A stretch of DNA of 64,000 bases from Euphorbia lathyris (Eukaryota; Streptophyta; Magnoliopsida; Malpighiales; Euphorbiaceae). Every line of letters begins with the position of its first letter. Position 1 is the first letter of the stretch. The notes below the pieces were generated by a model that was given only the letters and a program-made list of their open reading frames with translations, had not been told where the DNA came from and searched no databases. Location: assembly GCF_963576675.1 (NCBI RefSeq), contig NC_088915.1:86189501-86253500 (forward strand), in the 5' to 3' direction. Positions 34,376 through 44,807 of the stretch are shown piece after piece. Made by a program: the position numbers and the translations under genes.

Positions 34376-35235
34376 GATGTTGACACACTCCACACGTAAC
34401 ATAACCATCCGCCTTTGTATAAGGGTTTTTTGGCTCATCAAGTTGCCTAATCCTTTTTTCTTCGGTCAATCAGGGTTTTTTACTATATCGGGTTGTATGT
34501 CAAGGATCCTGTTCTTTCTCACTCCTCCTATGATGGAACGGGCCTAAATACTTGGTCATACACAGTAGATAATACATAAAAAGTACTCAATTCATTCATA
34601 TCGTTCACCTGAGTTTACATATTACTCAGTATCCATTCTCATTACTGATTTATGCATCAGAGCGAGGTCACCGACCATTCTTTTACCACTTTTCTATCTT
34701 ATCTCAGGTACCCTGAGGATTCATCAAGCTCAGTTCAGATTCTCTCACGTCACATATAATCATGATCTGAGTGGTTGAGTTACTTGATCTGTTTAATTAT
34801 TCAACTAATGCTCAAATTCTAAATATGATAATGTAGCTGTGATTAAAATATTTGGTAGAAAAGTTTTTCCTCTTAAAAATATATATGGCTCGAATCTAAA
34901 TTAATTAATAATATCGACTATGATACAAACTGTTAAACAAAAGTTCTATTATGAATAATATCAATGCTTAATTTTACATATTGATATAAAAATATCTTGA
35001 TGCGAGATTTTAATTATTAATTTAATAAATAATTTAGTTAGAATTAGAAATATATCGAAAAGAATAATAGAATATTAATATACTAATAGATTTGATAGAT
35101 ATTTTTTGGATGTATCTTTTTATTTTTATTTTAAATGATGTATCTTCTTTAAATTAGCGCTTTCTGCATACATTAAGAATCAAACTCGATATGATACGTT
35201 AATTGGTTATAATATTAAAAATTCAATCTTACTTT
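34376..35235. other. AT-rich intergenic DNA
   Basis: No gene, repeat border or RNA was recognised. The stretch ends at the target duplication of the LINE (35236-35252). Confidence 0.5.
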
Positions 35236-35252
35236 AAAAGCATCATTAACAA

Positions 35253-35590
35253 TGGTGAAGAATTTTTATGAAGATTGAGAGTTTTGAGATCTATCTCTTC
35301 TCTTTTAGATCTTTCTCTCTCTTTTAGATCTATCTTCTCTTTTTCAGATCTGGCTTCTCTCTCTCAGATCTGTTGTCATGGTGAAGAATTTTTATGAAGA
35401 TGGAGAATTTTGAGATCTATCTTCTCTCTCTCAGATCTATTTCTCTCTTTTAGATCTTTTTTCTCTCTTTTAGATCTATCCTCTCTCTCTCAGATCTATT
35501 TCTCTCTTTTATATCTTTTTCTCTCTTTTAGATCTTTTTCTCTCTTTTAGATCTATCTCCTCTCTCTCTCTCTCTCTCTCGGCTAGGGTT
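35253..35590 (+). promoter_or_regulatory. LINE 5' leader made of tandem monomers
   Basis: The 126-bp segment beginning TGGTGAAGAATTTTTATGAAG at 35253 is repeated from 35379. Both monomers continue into many TTTTAGATCT/CTCAGATCT hexamer-like units, ending in a (TC)n run before the ATG of ORF1. Such a repeated leader at the very 5' end is a likely internal promoter; that role is inferred. Confidence 0.65.
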
Positions 35591-35591
35591 C

Positions 35592-37680
35592 ATGGTAAAG
35601 CGTGTTAGGGATAGATCTAGGGAGAGGGGGGCTGTGGCCGGCGAGGGGGGGTCGGATCTAGAGGGGATTTGCGGCAAGGAAGGGGGCGGTGGCCTGGTGG
35701 TTTGGGGCGAGAAGGGTGAGGCAAGTTTTGTTGGCGGCGAGCGTGCACCTAGTGTAGATCGGGGCGGGGCGCTTGGCGGGGTGGAGGCAGGGGAATCCAG
35801 GGACGTCGGTAGGGATCTCGTGGGCATGGATGGTGCATCGGCAGGGTTCTCGCGGGCGCCGCCCGTGCGGCTGGGGACGGATCTTTGCGATCCACAGGCG
35901 GCAGATTCGACAAGGTTGTCGCGGCTGGGTGCGGATCAATGGGAGATACGCGCGGCTGGGTTTTCTGATGCCGGGGGTAAGGCTTCCCCAATCTCGAGGG
36001 GAGAAGTGGGGCCGGGGGTGCCTGGCGCAGGGCTATGCGCCGATAGTGCCGGGCACTGCCCAGGCGCTGCCGGCTCCTCGGTCGGGCAGTGGGCTGGGGC
36101 TGTCGGCGCAGTGCCTTGCGCGGGATCCTCTCCTCCGGGCTGTGAGGGGCAGGCAGGGGCTACGACGGGGAGGCAGGCTGCCTCGGGTCTGGATGTTTCT
36201 AATAATTCGGGAAGGGTGGGTGTTGTAGGAGTAGCTCATGGGAAGACGGTCTCCCCCAGACCTAGGGTTCAGATGAGCGAGATCGGTAAAAACTCTTGGA
36301 AGGACACGGTCATGGGGGTGGCTGAGGAAGAGCCGGTTTTAGAGGAAGTTTTAATGGTGGGAGATTCTGATGATATGTTCTCGGATTCTGATGAGGAAGA
36401 TAATGGCCAGGAGGATCCTCTCTGTCCGGTCATTAGACTTTCCGCTGCAGAGAAGCGTGAGCTTAGAGAGAAGTGGAAGGTGTCTTTGATTGTTACTGTC
36501 CTGGGTAAGCGAATTAGTTTTAACTATTTTGCCCAAAGAATACAAGCGCAGTGGGCAAGGAAAGGTAAAGTCAGTATTACTGACCTGGAAAATGACTACT
36601 ATGTCATTAAATTTACTAGGGTTGAGGATTATAATTCGGTTATCAAGGGAGGCCCATATATCATTTCCAATCATGTTTTGGCCTTAAGGCCTTGGGTTCC
36701 TAATTTTAATCCTCACGACTGTTCGGTTAACAGGATCTTGACTTGGGTAAGATTCCCGGGCCTTCCCATTGAGTACTACAGTGAAAACTTTCTGAGTAAA
36801 ATAGGAGGTTTGGTTGGTAAGGTCCACCATGTGGACAAGACTACAATTGGGGCCATTAGGGGGTAAGTTTGCTAGGGTATGTATAGATGTTGATCTGGCT
36901 AAACCTTTACTTTCTAAGTTCTGTGTTCAGGATAAAGTGTTCTTTATTGAGTATGAAGGTTTACATAACATCTGTTATGATTGTGGCATGTATGGTCATT
37001 CTCAGGAGGGTTGCCCTAAAAGGGAGAGGGTTGTTATAGAGAGGGTTGAGAGTAGTGTGCGGATTACTGGAGGGAACCAGGGGTATGAAGGGAACTTTGG
37101 TCCCTGGATGGTGGCAAAGAGGCCCGCTAGACGTAGGAATCAACCTGCAGTGGTTTACAATCGTCCTCCTGATATCAACACAAATTCTAAGTCCCTTTCT
37201 CCTAAAGCTACTGTTATTCCAAATGTCAAGGAGAAGCCTGTCCTCAAAGCTAGAAAGGAGGCTGGGGTTTCTTCAGTAGCCTTGCCTGGGTCCAGATTTG
37301 GGGCCCTGATGATTGAGGAAGTTCAAGAGTCAGACCAAGATGAGAATCATATGGATGAGAGTATTCCAGGATTAGAGTCTGTAGATCCAGTCGAGAAGGT
37401 GGTTGAATCTGTGAACCCGCTTTTTGTCTCTAAGGATGAAGCCCAGGGGGGGACCCTGACCCTTGCAGCTAGAAGGATGAAGAATTCAAATGAGGTTAGT
37501 ATTCCTGTTCCTGGTATTGATCCTGGGATTGGGAAATCTATGGGAGTTAACAAAACTAATATGAAAAAGCTTAAAGGAAAACAAAAAAGTGGCCTTAACA
37601 CTTTGGCGTTTCCAGGTAAGAGGGGGCCCGGGGGTACCTCGGTAAGGCTCTCAGGAGCCCCTAGTAAATACCTAGCTTAG
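35592..37680 (+). pseudogene. LINE ORF1 (Gag-like, DUF4283 plus CCHC), frameshifted
   Basis: The first open part (35592-36866) has a GC-rich, low-complexity Gly/Ala/Arg N-terminus, an acidic patch (DSDDMFSDSDEED) and a DUF4283 domain at about residues 282-385 (EKWKVSLIVTVLGKRISFNYFAQRIQAQW...). The second part (36814-37680) continues it in another frame: GKFARVCIDVDLAKPLLSKF, then the zinc knuckle CYDCGMYGHSQEGC. The break lies at a run of five G (36859-36863); the related LINE at 53035-59357 has four G there. So one extra base disables ORF1 unless frameshifting occurs. The product would be the RNA-binding component of the retrotransposition particle. Confidence 0.85.
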
Positions 37681-37711
37681 GGTAGGGGTGTGGTCAGTTG
37701 TCCTCCTTTCT

Positions 37712-40700
37712 ATGGATTTGTTATTTTGGAATGTTAGGGGTGCGGCTAGCAAGCCTACCCGTATCCATATTAATGATCTTATTAAGCAGTTTAATCCATC
37801 TTGTTTTGCTCTTTTGGAAACTAAGATTAGTGGTGAGAAAGCAGATGAGGTGGTTAAGAAGTTTAAGAACTGGCACTGTGTTAGATCGGAGGCAACTGGC
37901 CGGGCTGGGGGGATTTGGCTTTTTTGGAGGCCAGATCGGATTCATTTTGATATTCTTAGCATGGATAAGCAGTTCATTCATTGTAAAGTGAGTATTTCCG
38001 GCAATACTCCCTTTTTTATTACCCTTGTGTATGCTGACCCTATCTTGTCTAATCGAAAACGGCTCTGGGAGGTTCTCTATTCTATGAGTGTCAGCATTTC
38101 GGAGCCCTGGTTTGTGGCGGGTGACTTCAATGATATCGCCTTTATGAGTGATCAGAGAGGGGGATCCAATCATTATGTTAATCGCTGTCTGCATCACAAG
38201 AATAGTATGGATTTATGTGGGCTTTCCGATCTGGGGGCTTCTGGTCATAAATTCACTTGGAAGCGTAATAATACTTTTGTTCGATTGGACAAAGTCTACG
38301 CTAATGTTTTAGCTCTAACTTCCTTCCCCGAGTGCTCTGTGTTGAACCTCCCATTCCGTCATTCGGATCATTGTCCTATTTTATTTAGACTTTTGAGAGG
38401 TAAGCATCCTAGGGGTAAGAGACCGTTCCGGTATCAGTTGGCTTGGGAGTCCCATCCTAAGTTTAAAGAGTTCGTTTATGAGAGTTGGAGACCTCATTCG
38501 TATGTACTGCAAGCTGCTGAAGGGTTCAGGAATAAGGTGCAGGGGTGGAATAGGAATGTGTTTGGGCATATTATCAGAAGGAAGAACAAGTTATTAAAGA
38601 GGATGGAGGGCATTCAACGCAGGTTGGAGGGGAGGTTTGATCATAGCCTTGAGGGCCTCCTCAGAACCCTTCAGAAGGAGCTGGAGGCTGTGCTTAGGCA
38701 GGAGGAGTTCCTTTGGTTCCAGAAGTCTCGGAAGTCCTGGATTAGAGATGGCGATCGTAATACCAAATACTTCCATCTCTCTACCCTGATTAGAAGGCAG
38801 AGAAATAGAATTGAGGCCATTAAGGATTCTAATGGTGATTGGGTTTATGAAGATGAGGTTATTCGAAACTTAGCCCTGGATTTCTACAGAGAGCTGTTCA
38901 AAGAGGAACCTGTTCTTTTGGAGAGGGCTCACTCTATTGCTACATTTCCTTTAATCAGTGAGGATTGTAGTCAAGAGGCCTTTCAACCTATTTCCCGAAA
39001 AGAGATTGACCAAGCTATCTTCAGCATTGGGGCTTCTAAAGCTCCTGGGATTGATGGTCTTCCGGCGGGCTTTTACCATAAGCATTGGGATGTAGTGAAG
39101 GAAGGCATCTATAATTTTGTCTTGGGGGTGTTCAGTGGTTCGAAGGATATTGAGCTGGTTAATAGAACCCTCCTGGTTCTGATTCCTAAGATTGATAAGC
39201 CTTCTTCCTTTTTGCATATGAGACCTATCAGTCTTTGTAATGTTCTTTACAAAACTGTTACAAAGATTGTGGCTAATAGAATCCGTGGCATTCTTCCTGC
39301 GATCATTTGTCAGAATCAGGGTAGCTTTGTGCCTGGTAGACAAATGATGGATAATGTGGTGATCGCCCAAGAGATGGTCCACACGATGAAGATTAGGAAG
39401 GGGAGGAAAGGCATTGTGGCTCTGAAGCTGGATTTAGAGAAGGCCTATGATCGAATTAATTGGGATTTCTTGATGGAGAGCCTTGAGAGAGCTAGAATCC
39501 CGGACAGCTGGAGAAGTTTAATTAAGGTATGTATTTCTTCTCCTGTGTTTCAAGTTATGGTCAATGGGGATATGTCGGAGGAATTTTCCCCGGGCAGAGG
39601 AATCCGTCAGGGGGATCCTATGAGCCCTTTCCTTTTTGTTATTGCTATGGAGAGGCTCTCTCACCTGATTCAGGATGCGATTGATAATGGGAGTTTCCAC
39701 CCTGTGGCGATCAACAGCTTCTGTCCCCAGGTGACTCACTTATTCTTTGCAGATGATGTCCTTATCTTTCTTGAGGGTAATGAGGAGCAGTTGAGAGTCA
39801 TTATGGATATTCTGGATTGTTTTTGTTCGGCCTCTGGGCAGAAGCTTAATATCCAGAAATCTAGGATGATGTGCTCTAAGAATATGAATCAGAGAGTCTG
39901 TAAGAGATTAAGTGATCTCTCAGGTATTCCTCTTACTGATTCTCTTGGGAAATATCTGGGCGTTCCCCTCCATAGTGAGCGTGTGTCTAAAGGCTCCTTC
40001 AAAGAGACTTTGGATAAAGCTAATTCGAAGTGTGCCACTTGGAAAGCCAAGACTCTGTCTCTCGCTGGCCGCCTCACGTTAATTCAATCTGTTAATTGTG
40101 CTGCTCCCAATCACATCATGCAGGCTTGTAAGCTTCCGGATCCTGTGCTTAATGATCTTGACAAGATTAACCGTAGGTTCATGTGGGGGGAAGCTGCGGA
40201 GGGCAGGAAGATCCATCTTGTGCCTTGGAGTGAGGTTTGCCAGCCTAAAGATTCTGGGGGTCTGGGTATTAGGAAAGCAAAGGACAATAATAAAGTTTTA
40301 TTAATGAAACTCCTTTGGCGTATGTGGCAAAACCCCTCCTCTCTTTGGGTTCGCCTCTTTTGTGGTAAGTATCGGAAAGACAAAATCTTCGGGGGCCCGA
40401 AAGAGAGAGTTGCTAATTGTTCCTTCCTCTGGAAAGGACTTAGTGTTGTGTTTGATGAGTTCTGCTCGGGAGTTGGCCTGGAGGTGGGGAATGGTAAGTC
40501 CATTAGTTTCTGGTTTGATAACTGGATTGGGGATAAACCGTTAATTGAGGTGTGTTCTTCCCCCCCGCCTAGTGATATACGCAACTGGAGGATTGCCGAT
40601 GTGGTTGACTCGGAAGGGGACTGGATCTGGTCAAAGTTTGATACTTTCTTTAGCCTTGAGACTCTCCTTAGAATGCGGGGAGTGAAGGTGAGTAATCAAG

Positions 40701-41812
40701 AGGAAGACTTGGATAGGCACTGTTGGGCGCTGACTAACAATGGAGTTTATTCTTGCAAATCGGCCTTTGAAGCTTTCTCTCTCTTTAGATCTGATCCTCC
40801 CTCGGATGTGTGGAAGTCGATTTGGACCCTTAAAGTTCCTTTCCGTATTAGGAGTTTCCTGTGGCTGGGCGTTAAGGACAGGCTTCTTACTAATTCGGAT
40901 AGGCACAGAAGGCACTTGGCTGATTCTGGAGCTTGCAGTAGATGCAGAGGCCATGTTGAGACTTTGTGCCATGCTCTTAGAGATTGCTCTAATAGTAAAG
41001 AGGTTTGGAGGAAAATTCTCCCACACCATATTTTCTCTTCCTTCATGGCACATTCTGAGGTCGACTGGTTCTCTGATGGTGTTAGAGGAAAGTTGCTTCC
41101 ATACATGGAGCATGGTGACATTTTCTTTGCTATTATCTGTCACCAAGTTTGGAAATGGAGAAACGAGGAGATTTTTGGAGATAAAACTGTTTTTATGACA
41201 AACTTAGCTGATTTCTTCTCGAAAAAACTTTTCTCTATTATCGATAGTTTCAAAGGAGAGTCCCTTGCCAGAGCCTCTCAGTGTTGTGATGTCCATCTCG
41301 TGGGATGGAGCAGGCCAAGAGAGGGGGTTGTGAAGCTGAATACTGATGGTTCCTGCCTCAGTAACGGTAAGATTGCGGCTGGAGGTGTGCTTAGAGATGT
41401 AGGGGGCGTCTGGCTTTCTGGGTTCTCCCAGAATTTAGGGTTGGGTTCTTCCTTTTCTGCGGAGCTCTGGGCTATTCTTACTGGAATCAATCTTGCTAAA
41501 AGGCTGGGTGTTAAGAGGCTCTCTGTGGAGTCTGATAATTTGGAAGCAATCAAAATGATTTCTGAGAATCATTCTATGGGTCTTAACAGTCGCAACCTCA
41601 TCAAAGCTATTATAAGGCTTTGCTCCTCCTTTGAGTTCGTAGAGTTCAGACACATTTTTAGAGAGCAGAATCGTGTTGCTGATCGCTTGGCGGCGGCGGG
41701 CCATGAAGGGACGTTAGGCGTTACTACCCTTCCTGTTTCCCCTAGTTTCATCTCTCATCTTCTCTTAGAAGATAGGATTGGGGTTAGCTTCCCTAGGCTA
41801 ATTCCTGGGTAG
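37712..41812 (+). CDS. LINE ORF2: endonuclease, reverse transcriptase, RNase H
   Basis: The frame is intact, 1366 residues from the first ATG in good position. The N-terminus is an APE-like endonuclease (FWNVRG, LLETK, VAGDFNDI, SDHCPI). The reverse transcriptase domain follows, with GFYHKHW, LVLIPKI, RPISL, QNQGSFVPGRQMMDN, LDLEKAYDRINW, GIRQGDPMSPFLF and the catalytic FFADDV (D681, D682). A zf-RVT segment contains CSRCRGHVETLCHAL. The C-terminus is a plant-type RNase H with acidic residues D1212, E1251, D1275 and D1324. All catalytic motifs are intact, so it may be active. It would nick chromosomal DNA and copy LINE RNA at the nick. The stop is followed by a 3' UTR of about 40 bp. Confidence 0.95.
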   Translation: MDLLFWNVRGAASKPTRIHINDLIKQFNPSCFALLETKISGEKADEVVKKFKNWHCVRSEATGRAGGIWLFWRPDRIHFDILSMDKQFIHCKVSISGNTPFFITLVYADPILSNRKRLWEVLYSMSVSISEPWFVAGDFNDIAFMSDQRGGSNHYVNRCLHHKNSMDLCGLSDLGASGHKFTWKRNNTFVRLDKVYANVLALTSFPECSVLNLPFRHSDHCPILFRLLRGKHPRGKRPFRYQLAWESHPKFKEFVYESWRPHSYVLQAAEGFRNKVQGWNRNVFGHIIRRKNKLLKRMEGIQRRLEGRFDHSLEGLLRTLQKELEAVLRQEEFLWFQKSRKSWIRDGDRNTKYFHLSTLIRRQRNRIEAIKDSNGDWVYEDEVIRNLALDFYRELFKEEPVLLERAHSIATFPLISEDCSQEAFQPISRKEIDQAIFSIGASKAPGIDGLPAGFYHKHWDVVKEGIYNFVLGVFSGSKDIELVNRTLLVLIPKIDKPSSFLHMRPISLCNVLYKTVTKIVANRIRGILPAIICQNQGSFVPGRQMMDNVVIAQEMVHTMKIRKGRKGIVALKLDLEKAYDRINWDFLMESLERARIPDSWRSLIKVCISSPVFQVMVNGDMSEEFSPGRGIRQGDPMSPFLFVIAMERLSHLIQDAIDNGSFHPVAINSFCPQVTHLFFADDVLIFLEGNEEQLRVIMDILDCFCSASGQKLNIQKSRMMCSKNMNQRVCKRLSDLSGIPLTDSLGKYLGVPLHSERVSKGSFKETLDKANSKCATWKAKTLSLAGRLTLIQSVNCAAPNHIMQACKLPDPVLNDLDKINRRFMWGEAAEGRKIHLVPWSEVCQPKDSGGLGIRKAKDNNKVLLMKLLWRMWQNPSSLWVRLFCGKYRKDKIFGGPKERVANCSFLWKGLSVVFDEFCSGVGLEVGNGKSISFWFDNWIGDKPLIEVCSSPPPSDIRNWRIADVVDSEGDWIWSKFDTFFSLETLLRMRGVKVSNQEEDLDRHCWALTNNGVYSCKSAFEAFSLFRSDPPSDVWKSIWTLKVPFRIRSFLWLGVKDRLLTNSDRHRRHLADSGACSRCRGHVETLCHALRDCSNSKEVWRKILPHHIFSSFMAHSEVDWFSDGVRGKLLPYMEHGDIFFAIICHQVWKWRNEEIFGDKTVFMTNLADFFSKKLFSIIDSFKGESLARASQCCDVHLVGWSRPREGVVKLNTDGSCLSNGKIAAGGVLRDVGGVWLSGFSQNLGLGSSFSAELWAILTGINLAKRLGVKRLSVESDNLEAIKMISENHSMGLNSRNLIKAIIRLCSSFEFVEFRHIFREQNRVADRLAAAGHEGTLGVTTLPVSPSFISHLLLEDRIGVSFPRLIPG

Positions 41813-41868
41813 TTTGTTGTTATTCATTTTTCTTTTCCTTTTCTACTAAAAAAAAGCATCATTAACAA

Positions 41869-42504
41869 AATTATTTATTTACTTTAAGCAAAAAAAAAAA
41901 AAAAAAAAAACTTCCTTTACTAACATAAAAAAACCAAAGTTATTATTTTGTTAAAAAAAAATCTGCCATTTTTTCTTTTCCGTTTTCTTTTTGTAATAAA
42001 TATAGATCAAATAGTATCTTTTTTTTAAAAAACAAATCAAATAGTATCTATAATTAAGGGAATTGATGGTGTGCATTAATTATTAAATTAAAATATAAAA
42101 CTATTTTAATTTTATTTTTTGATTTTATTTTTATTAAATAGATAAATTTGATTGTCATTTAGTCAAAATAGGAAGTAGCGATAAATTAGGAGAATTCATT
42201 TTGGTGTTTGTACATGTGCAAGTTAAGTAACGGAAAAAGGCACGACACAAAAGGAATTAAGCACGCACATGACGTCACGTGATTTCACAATCACGTGTAC
42301 AAACACACGTCACATTTGCCACAAAACGCTTTAATTTATCTGATTAGTGATTTCACAAAAAGCTCCCTATCAATGCTCATTATTTTCAATATTCCTAACT
42401 ATTTTTTTAATAATTTATCTGATTATTCACCGGTAGGCTCCTCAGTTCATTTGTTGTTTATTGTTGCTGCTAATTATTTGCTATTGTTGATAAATAGTAA
42501 ATAT
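41869..42504. other. AT-rich intergenic DNA
   Basis: A 20-base A run lies near 41891-41910. No genes or element borders were seen. Around 42270 are CACGTCA/TGACGTCACGTG-like palindromic motifs resembling bZIP sites, but without a gene nearby I give them no role. Confidence 0.45.
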
Positions 42505-42960
42505 TAGACATGTCCATGGATCTAGATACCCGTCTGGTATGTCTTGACCTCGTACCGTGTCCCTTGGATCGGGCTTGGACAAAATAAATTAAGTTTAGAT
42601 CCAGTTTGGTCCAGACCTGCTAAAGTCCGTCTATTTTTTGGGCGGATTTGAGATTGATTAAAATAACACGGATCGGTTCAGCCCGATCCGCATATTAATA
42701 TTAACTAATTAATTTATACATTTATATATTAAATATTTACTTTTTAAATATAAATTTTATTTTTTATAATTAAAAATTATGTATAGATATTTAGGTGGGT
42801 TTATATGGGTTGAGTTTGAGATTTGATTTTTAAGTCCGAACCCACCCCAGCCCAAACCCATCTAAATTTATAGCAGGCTGGACTGGGCTTGAACTAAGTA
42901 CTTTTACATAAAAACCTGATAGGTTCGGCCAGAGCCCAGCCCGGCCCATGCCCAGATCTA
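42505..42960. mobile_element. hAT-type MITE (TAGACATGTCCATGG)
   Basis: The ends are TAGACATGTCCATGGATC and GCCCATGCCCAGATCTA (inverted relatives). A perfect 8-bp duplication GTAAATAT lies at 42497-42504 and 42961-42968. Subterminal parts are rich in GGCCCG/CGGGCC-type phrases. A relative lies at 59617-60033. Confidence 0.88.
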
Positions 42961-42968
42961 GTAAATAT

Positions 42969-43331
42969 TACTCCCTCCGTTGTTTTTATTATATGACGTT
43001 TTATCTTTTTATTTTGTTTTTTTTATATATCGTTTTGTTTTTTTTTTTATATATCGTTTTGTATTACCAATGCACTTTTAGAAATATTTTGTCCATATTT
43101 ATGACAAGAGAAAGAAGTTCACTATTAATGTAAATAATCTCAATTAAGCCATAAAATTTAAGAAGAGAGAATTTTTTACATAAAAATTAGAAATTCAGGA
43201 GAGAGATATTGAGGGTAAATTAGTCATTTTAATAGTATAATTAATGTTGCATTGGTATTGATGAAAAGCCTTAAACGACATATAAAAAAAAAGAATAGAG
43301 TGAGAAATTGACTTTTTTTTACTAAAAGTGG
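42969..43331. other. AT-rich spacer with a Stowaway-like start
   Basis: The text TACTCCCTCCGTTGTTTTTATTA at 42966 is the common plant Stowaway/MITE-like terminus (CTCCCTCCGT), but the partner end was not found cleanly (a weak complementary AAACGACATATAAAA is at about 43274). No gene is seen. Confidence 0.4.
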
Positions 43332-43620
43332 TAGGGTTGTAAACGGAACGGGACAATTGCATTTACCATCTCCCACCATTGGTCTATCAAGGATTTCCCA
43401 TCTCCGTCCCCAATTACGAATTGGGAAAATTGACTATCATCCCTTCCCCGCGGTAATCCCCATCCATATTTATGTTTTTTTTTCTTATAAAACATCCATT
43501 TATATATAATTTTTTTAATTAGGTTTAGGAAATAAAACAATCTTATATTTTGGGTTTACAGAAAAACAAAAAACAATCACCAGCTCTATCTAATGGTATT
43601 TGTAAAATAGGTTAAATTAC

Positions 43621-43656
<36 letters not shown>

Positions 43657-43889
43657 TAAATCTTTTTAGTTTATTTTTTATATTCAGGTCTTTAGTTGGA
43701 GATCTGTTGGGGATCCTCATTGGGGACATCCGGGAATGGGATACTTATAACCATACCTGTCATGTCCTCAACTATCGGGGACAAAATAAAAATCATCCGT
43801 GCCTCATGGGAATCTCAAACGGGATTCCCGTCTCTAATGGGGTGGGTCTCCAACGGAGATGAAGAATCCCCAACTAATTAACAACTCTA
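43332..43889. mobile_element. hAT-type MITE (GGGGAT family)
   Basis: It begins TAGGGTTGTAAACGGAACGGG and ends AATTAACAACTCTA. The octamers AAAAGTGG (43324-43331) and AAAAATGG (43890-43897) match at seven of eight positions. A perfect (AAT)n microsatellite sits inside at 43621-43655. Confidence 0.85.
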
Positions 43890-44029
43890 AAAAATGGTTA
43901 TTTTGAAATTTTACTAAACACTTTTTTGTCGCCTGTTTATAATTAAAGTCAAAAGTATTTTAAAAAAATGGAACCAAATGGACACTCAATATAGTTGTCA
44001 AAAACAAAGTAAGCATAACTTTTACCTTA

Positions 44030-44731
44030 GGTGCCGTTTAGTAAGATGTAATGACCTTCGTAATGGAATGACCATTACATTGAAGGCTCATTACCATGTT
44101 TGGTTGTATGTTACAATTTCATTGTAATGGAATGAGAAAACATTGAGTTAAATTTTGTTGAAGAAATCTTGTAATCCCCATGACATAGAAAAATGACTTG
44201 AATTCTAATTACATTGTCATCTAACCTCTCCTTTCTCATATCTCACCTCTTATTCTTGTAAAAAACGCAAAAAGTAGAAAAAAAAATGAAAATTGAAAAC
44301 GAGAAAAATGAAAAAAAAAAACGAAAAACCGAAAAAATGCGAAAAATGAAAAAAAAAAAGAAAAACTGGAAAAATGAGAAAGTAGAAAAACGGTGAAAAA
44401 TGTTGAAAATGGAAATTAAAAGAAACGAGAAAAATGTAAAAAAATATGAAAAAGCGAAAAACTATATACTAATTTGTTGATTTCAATTAATCTAATTTTG
44501 TATTTGATTTCAATTTGATTTCACATTTTTCGTTGATTTTAATTATGTAAATAAAATTTTATGATTGTATTTAATTAGGAAAATATAAGTATTGTAATGG
44601 TTATTACATTACATCATAATTGTCAACCAAACATGGTAATAGAATCGTTATTTTATTCCATTACATTACAACTTTGATTACATTACGACCTTGATTATAT
44701 TACATTGCATTACGGCATACCAAACGGACCC
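44030..44731. mobile_element. PIF/Harbinger (Tourist-like) MITE
   Basis: The ends are GGTGCCGTTTAGTAAG and GGCATACCAAACGGACCC (complementary start GGGTCCGTTTGGTATGCC). A TTA duplication lies at 44027-44029 and 44732-44734. Internal arms repeat TAATGGAATGACCATTACATT and related text. A purine-rich GAAAAA core lies at 44270-44460. TTA duplication and GGGTCCGTTTGG-like ends are typical of this superfamily. Confidence 0.82.
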
Positions 44732-44807
44732 TTAAACTTTAAAATATGTAATAAATAAATATATTAAGTTGCAAACATACAAGTACAAAAATACACATAA
44801 CATTAAC

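Larger units (their letters stand above)
35253..41851 (+). mobile_element. Full-length L1-type LINE retrotransposon, copy 1
   Basis: The element is bounded by a perfect 17-bp target duplication AAAAGCATCATTAACAA (35236-35252 and 41852-41868; the A run overlaps the element's short poly-A). It contains a repeated pyrimidine-rich 5' leader, ORF1 (Gag-like, one frameshift), a 31-bp spacer, an intact ORF2 and a short 3' UTR ending in A. The perfect duplication and the open ORF2 suggest recent insertion. A diverged relative lies inverted at 53035-59357. Confidence 0.93.

Noticed and set aside
35528..35991. Proline-rich minus-strand frames opposite LINE ORF1
   Set aside because: GC-rich DNA leaves all frames open; they are antisense shadows of the Gly/Arg-rich ORF1 N-terminus.
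42260..42305. Cluster of ACGTCACGTG-like palindromes as a regulatory element
   Set aside because: No gene lies within reach in a sensible orientation except transposons, so a promoter role is not supported.
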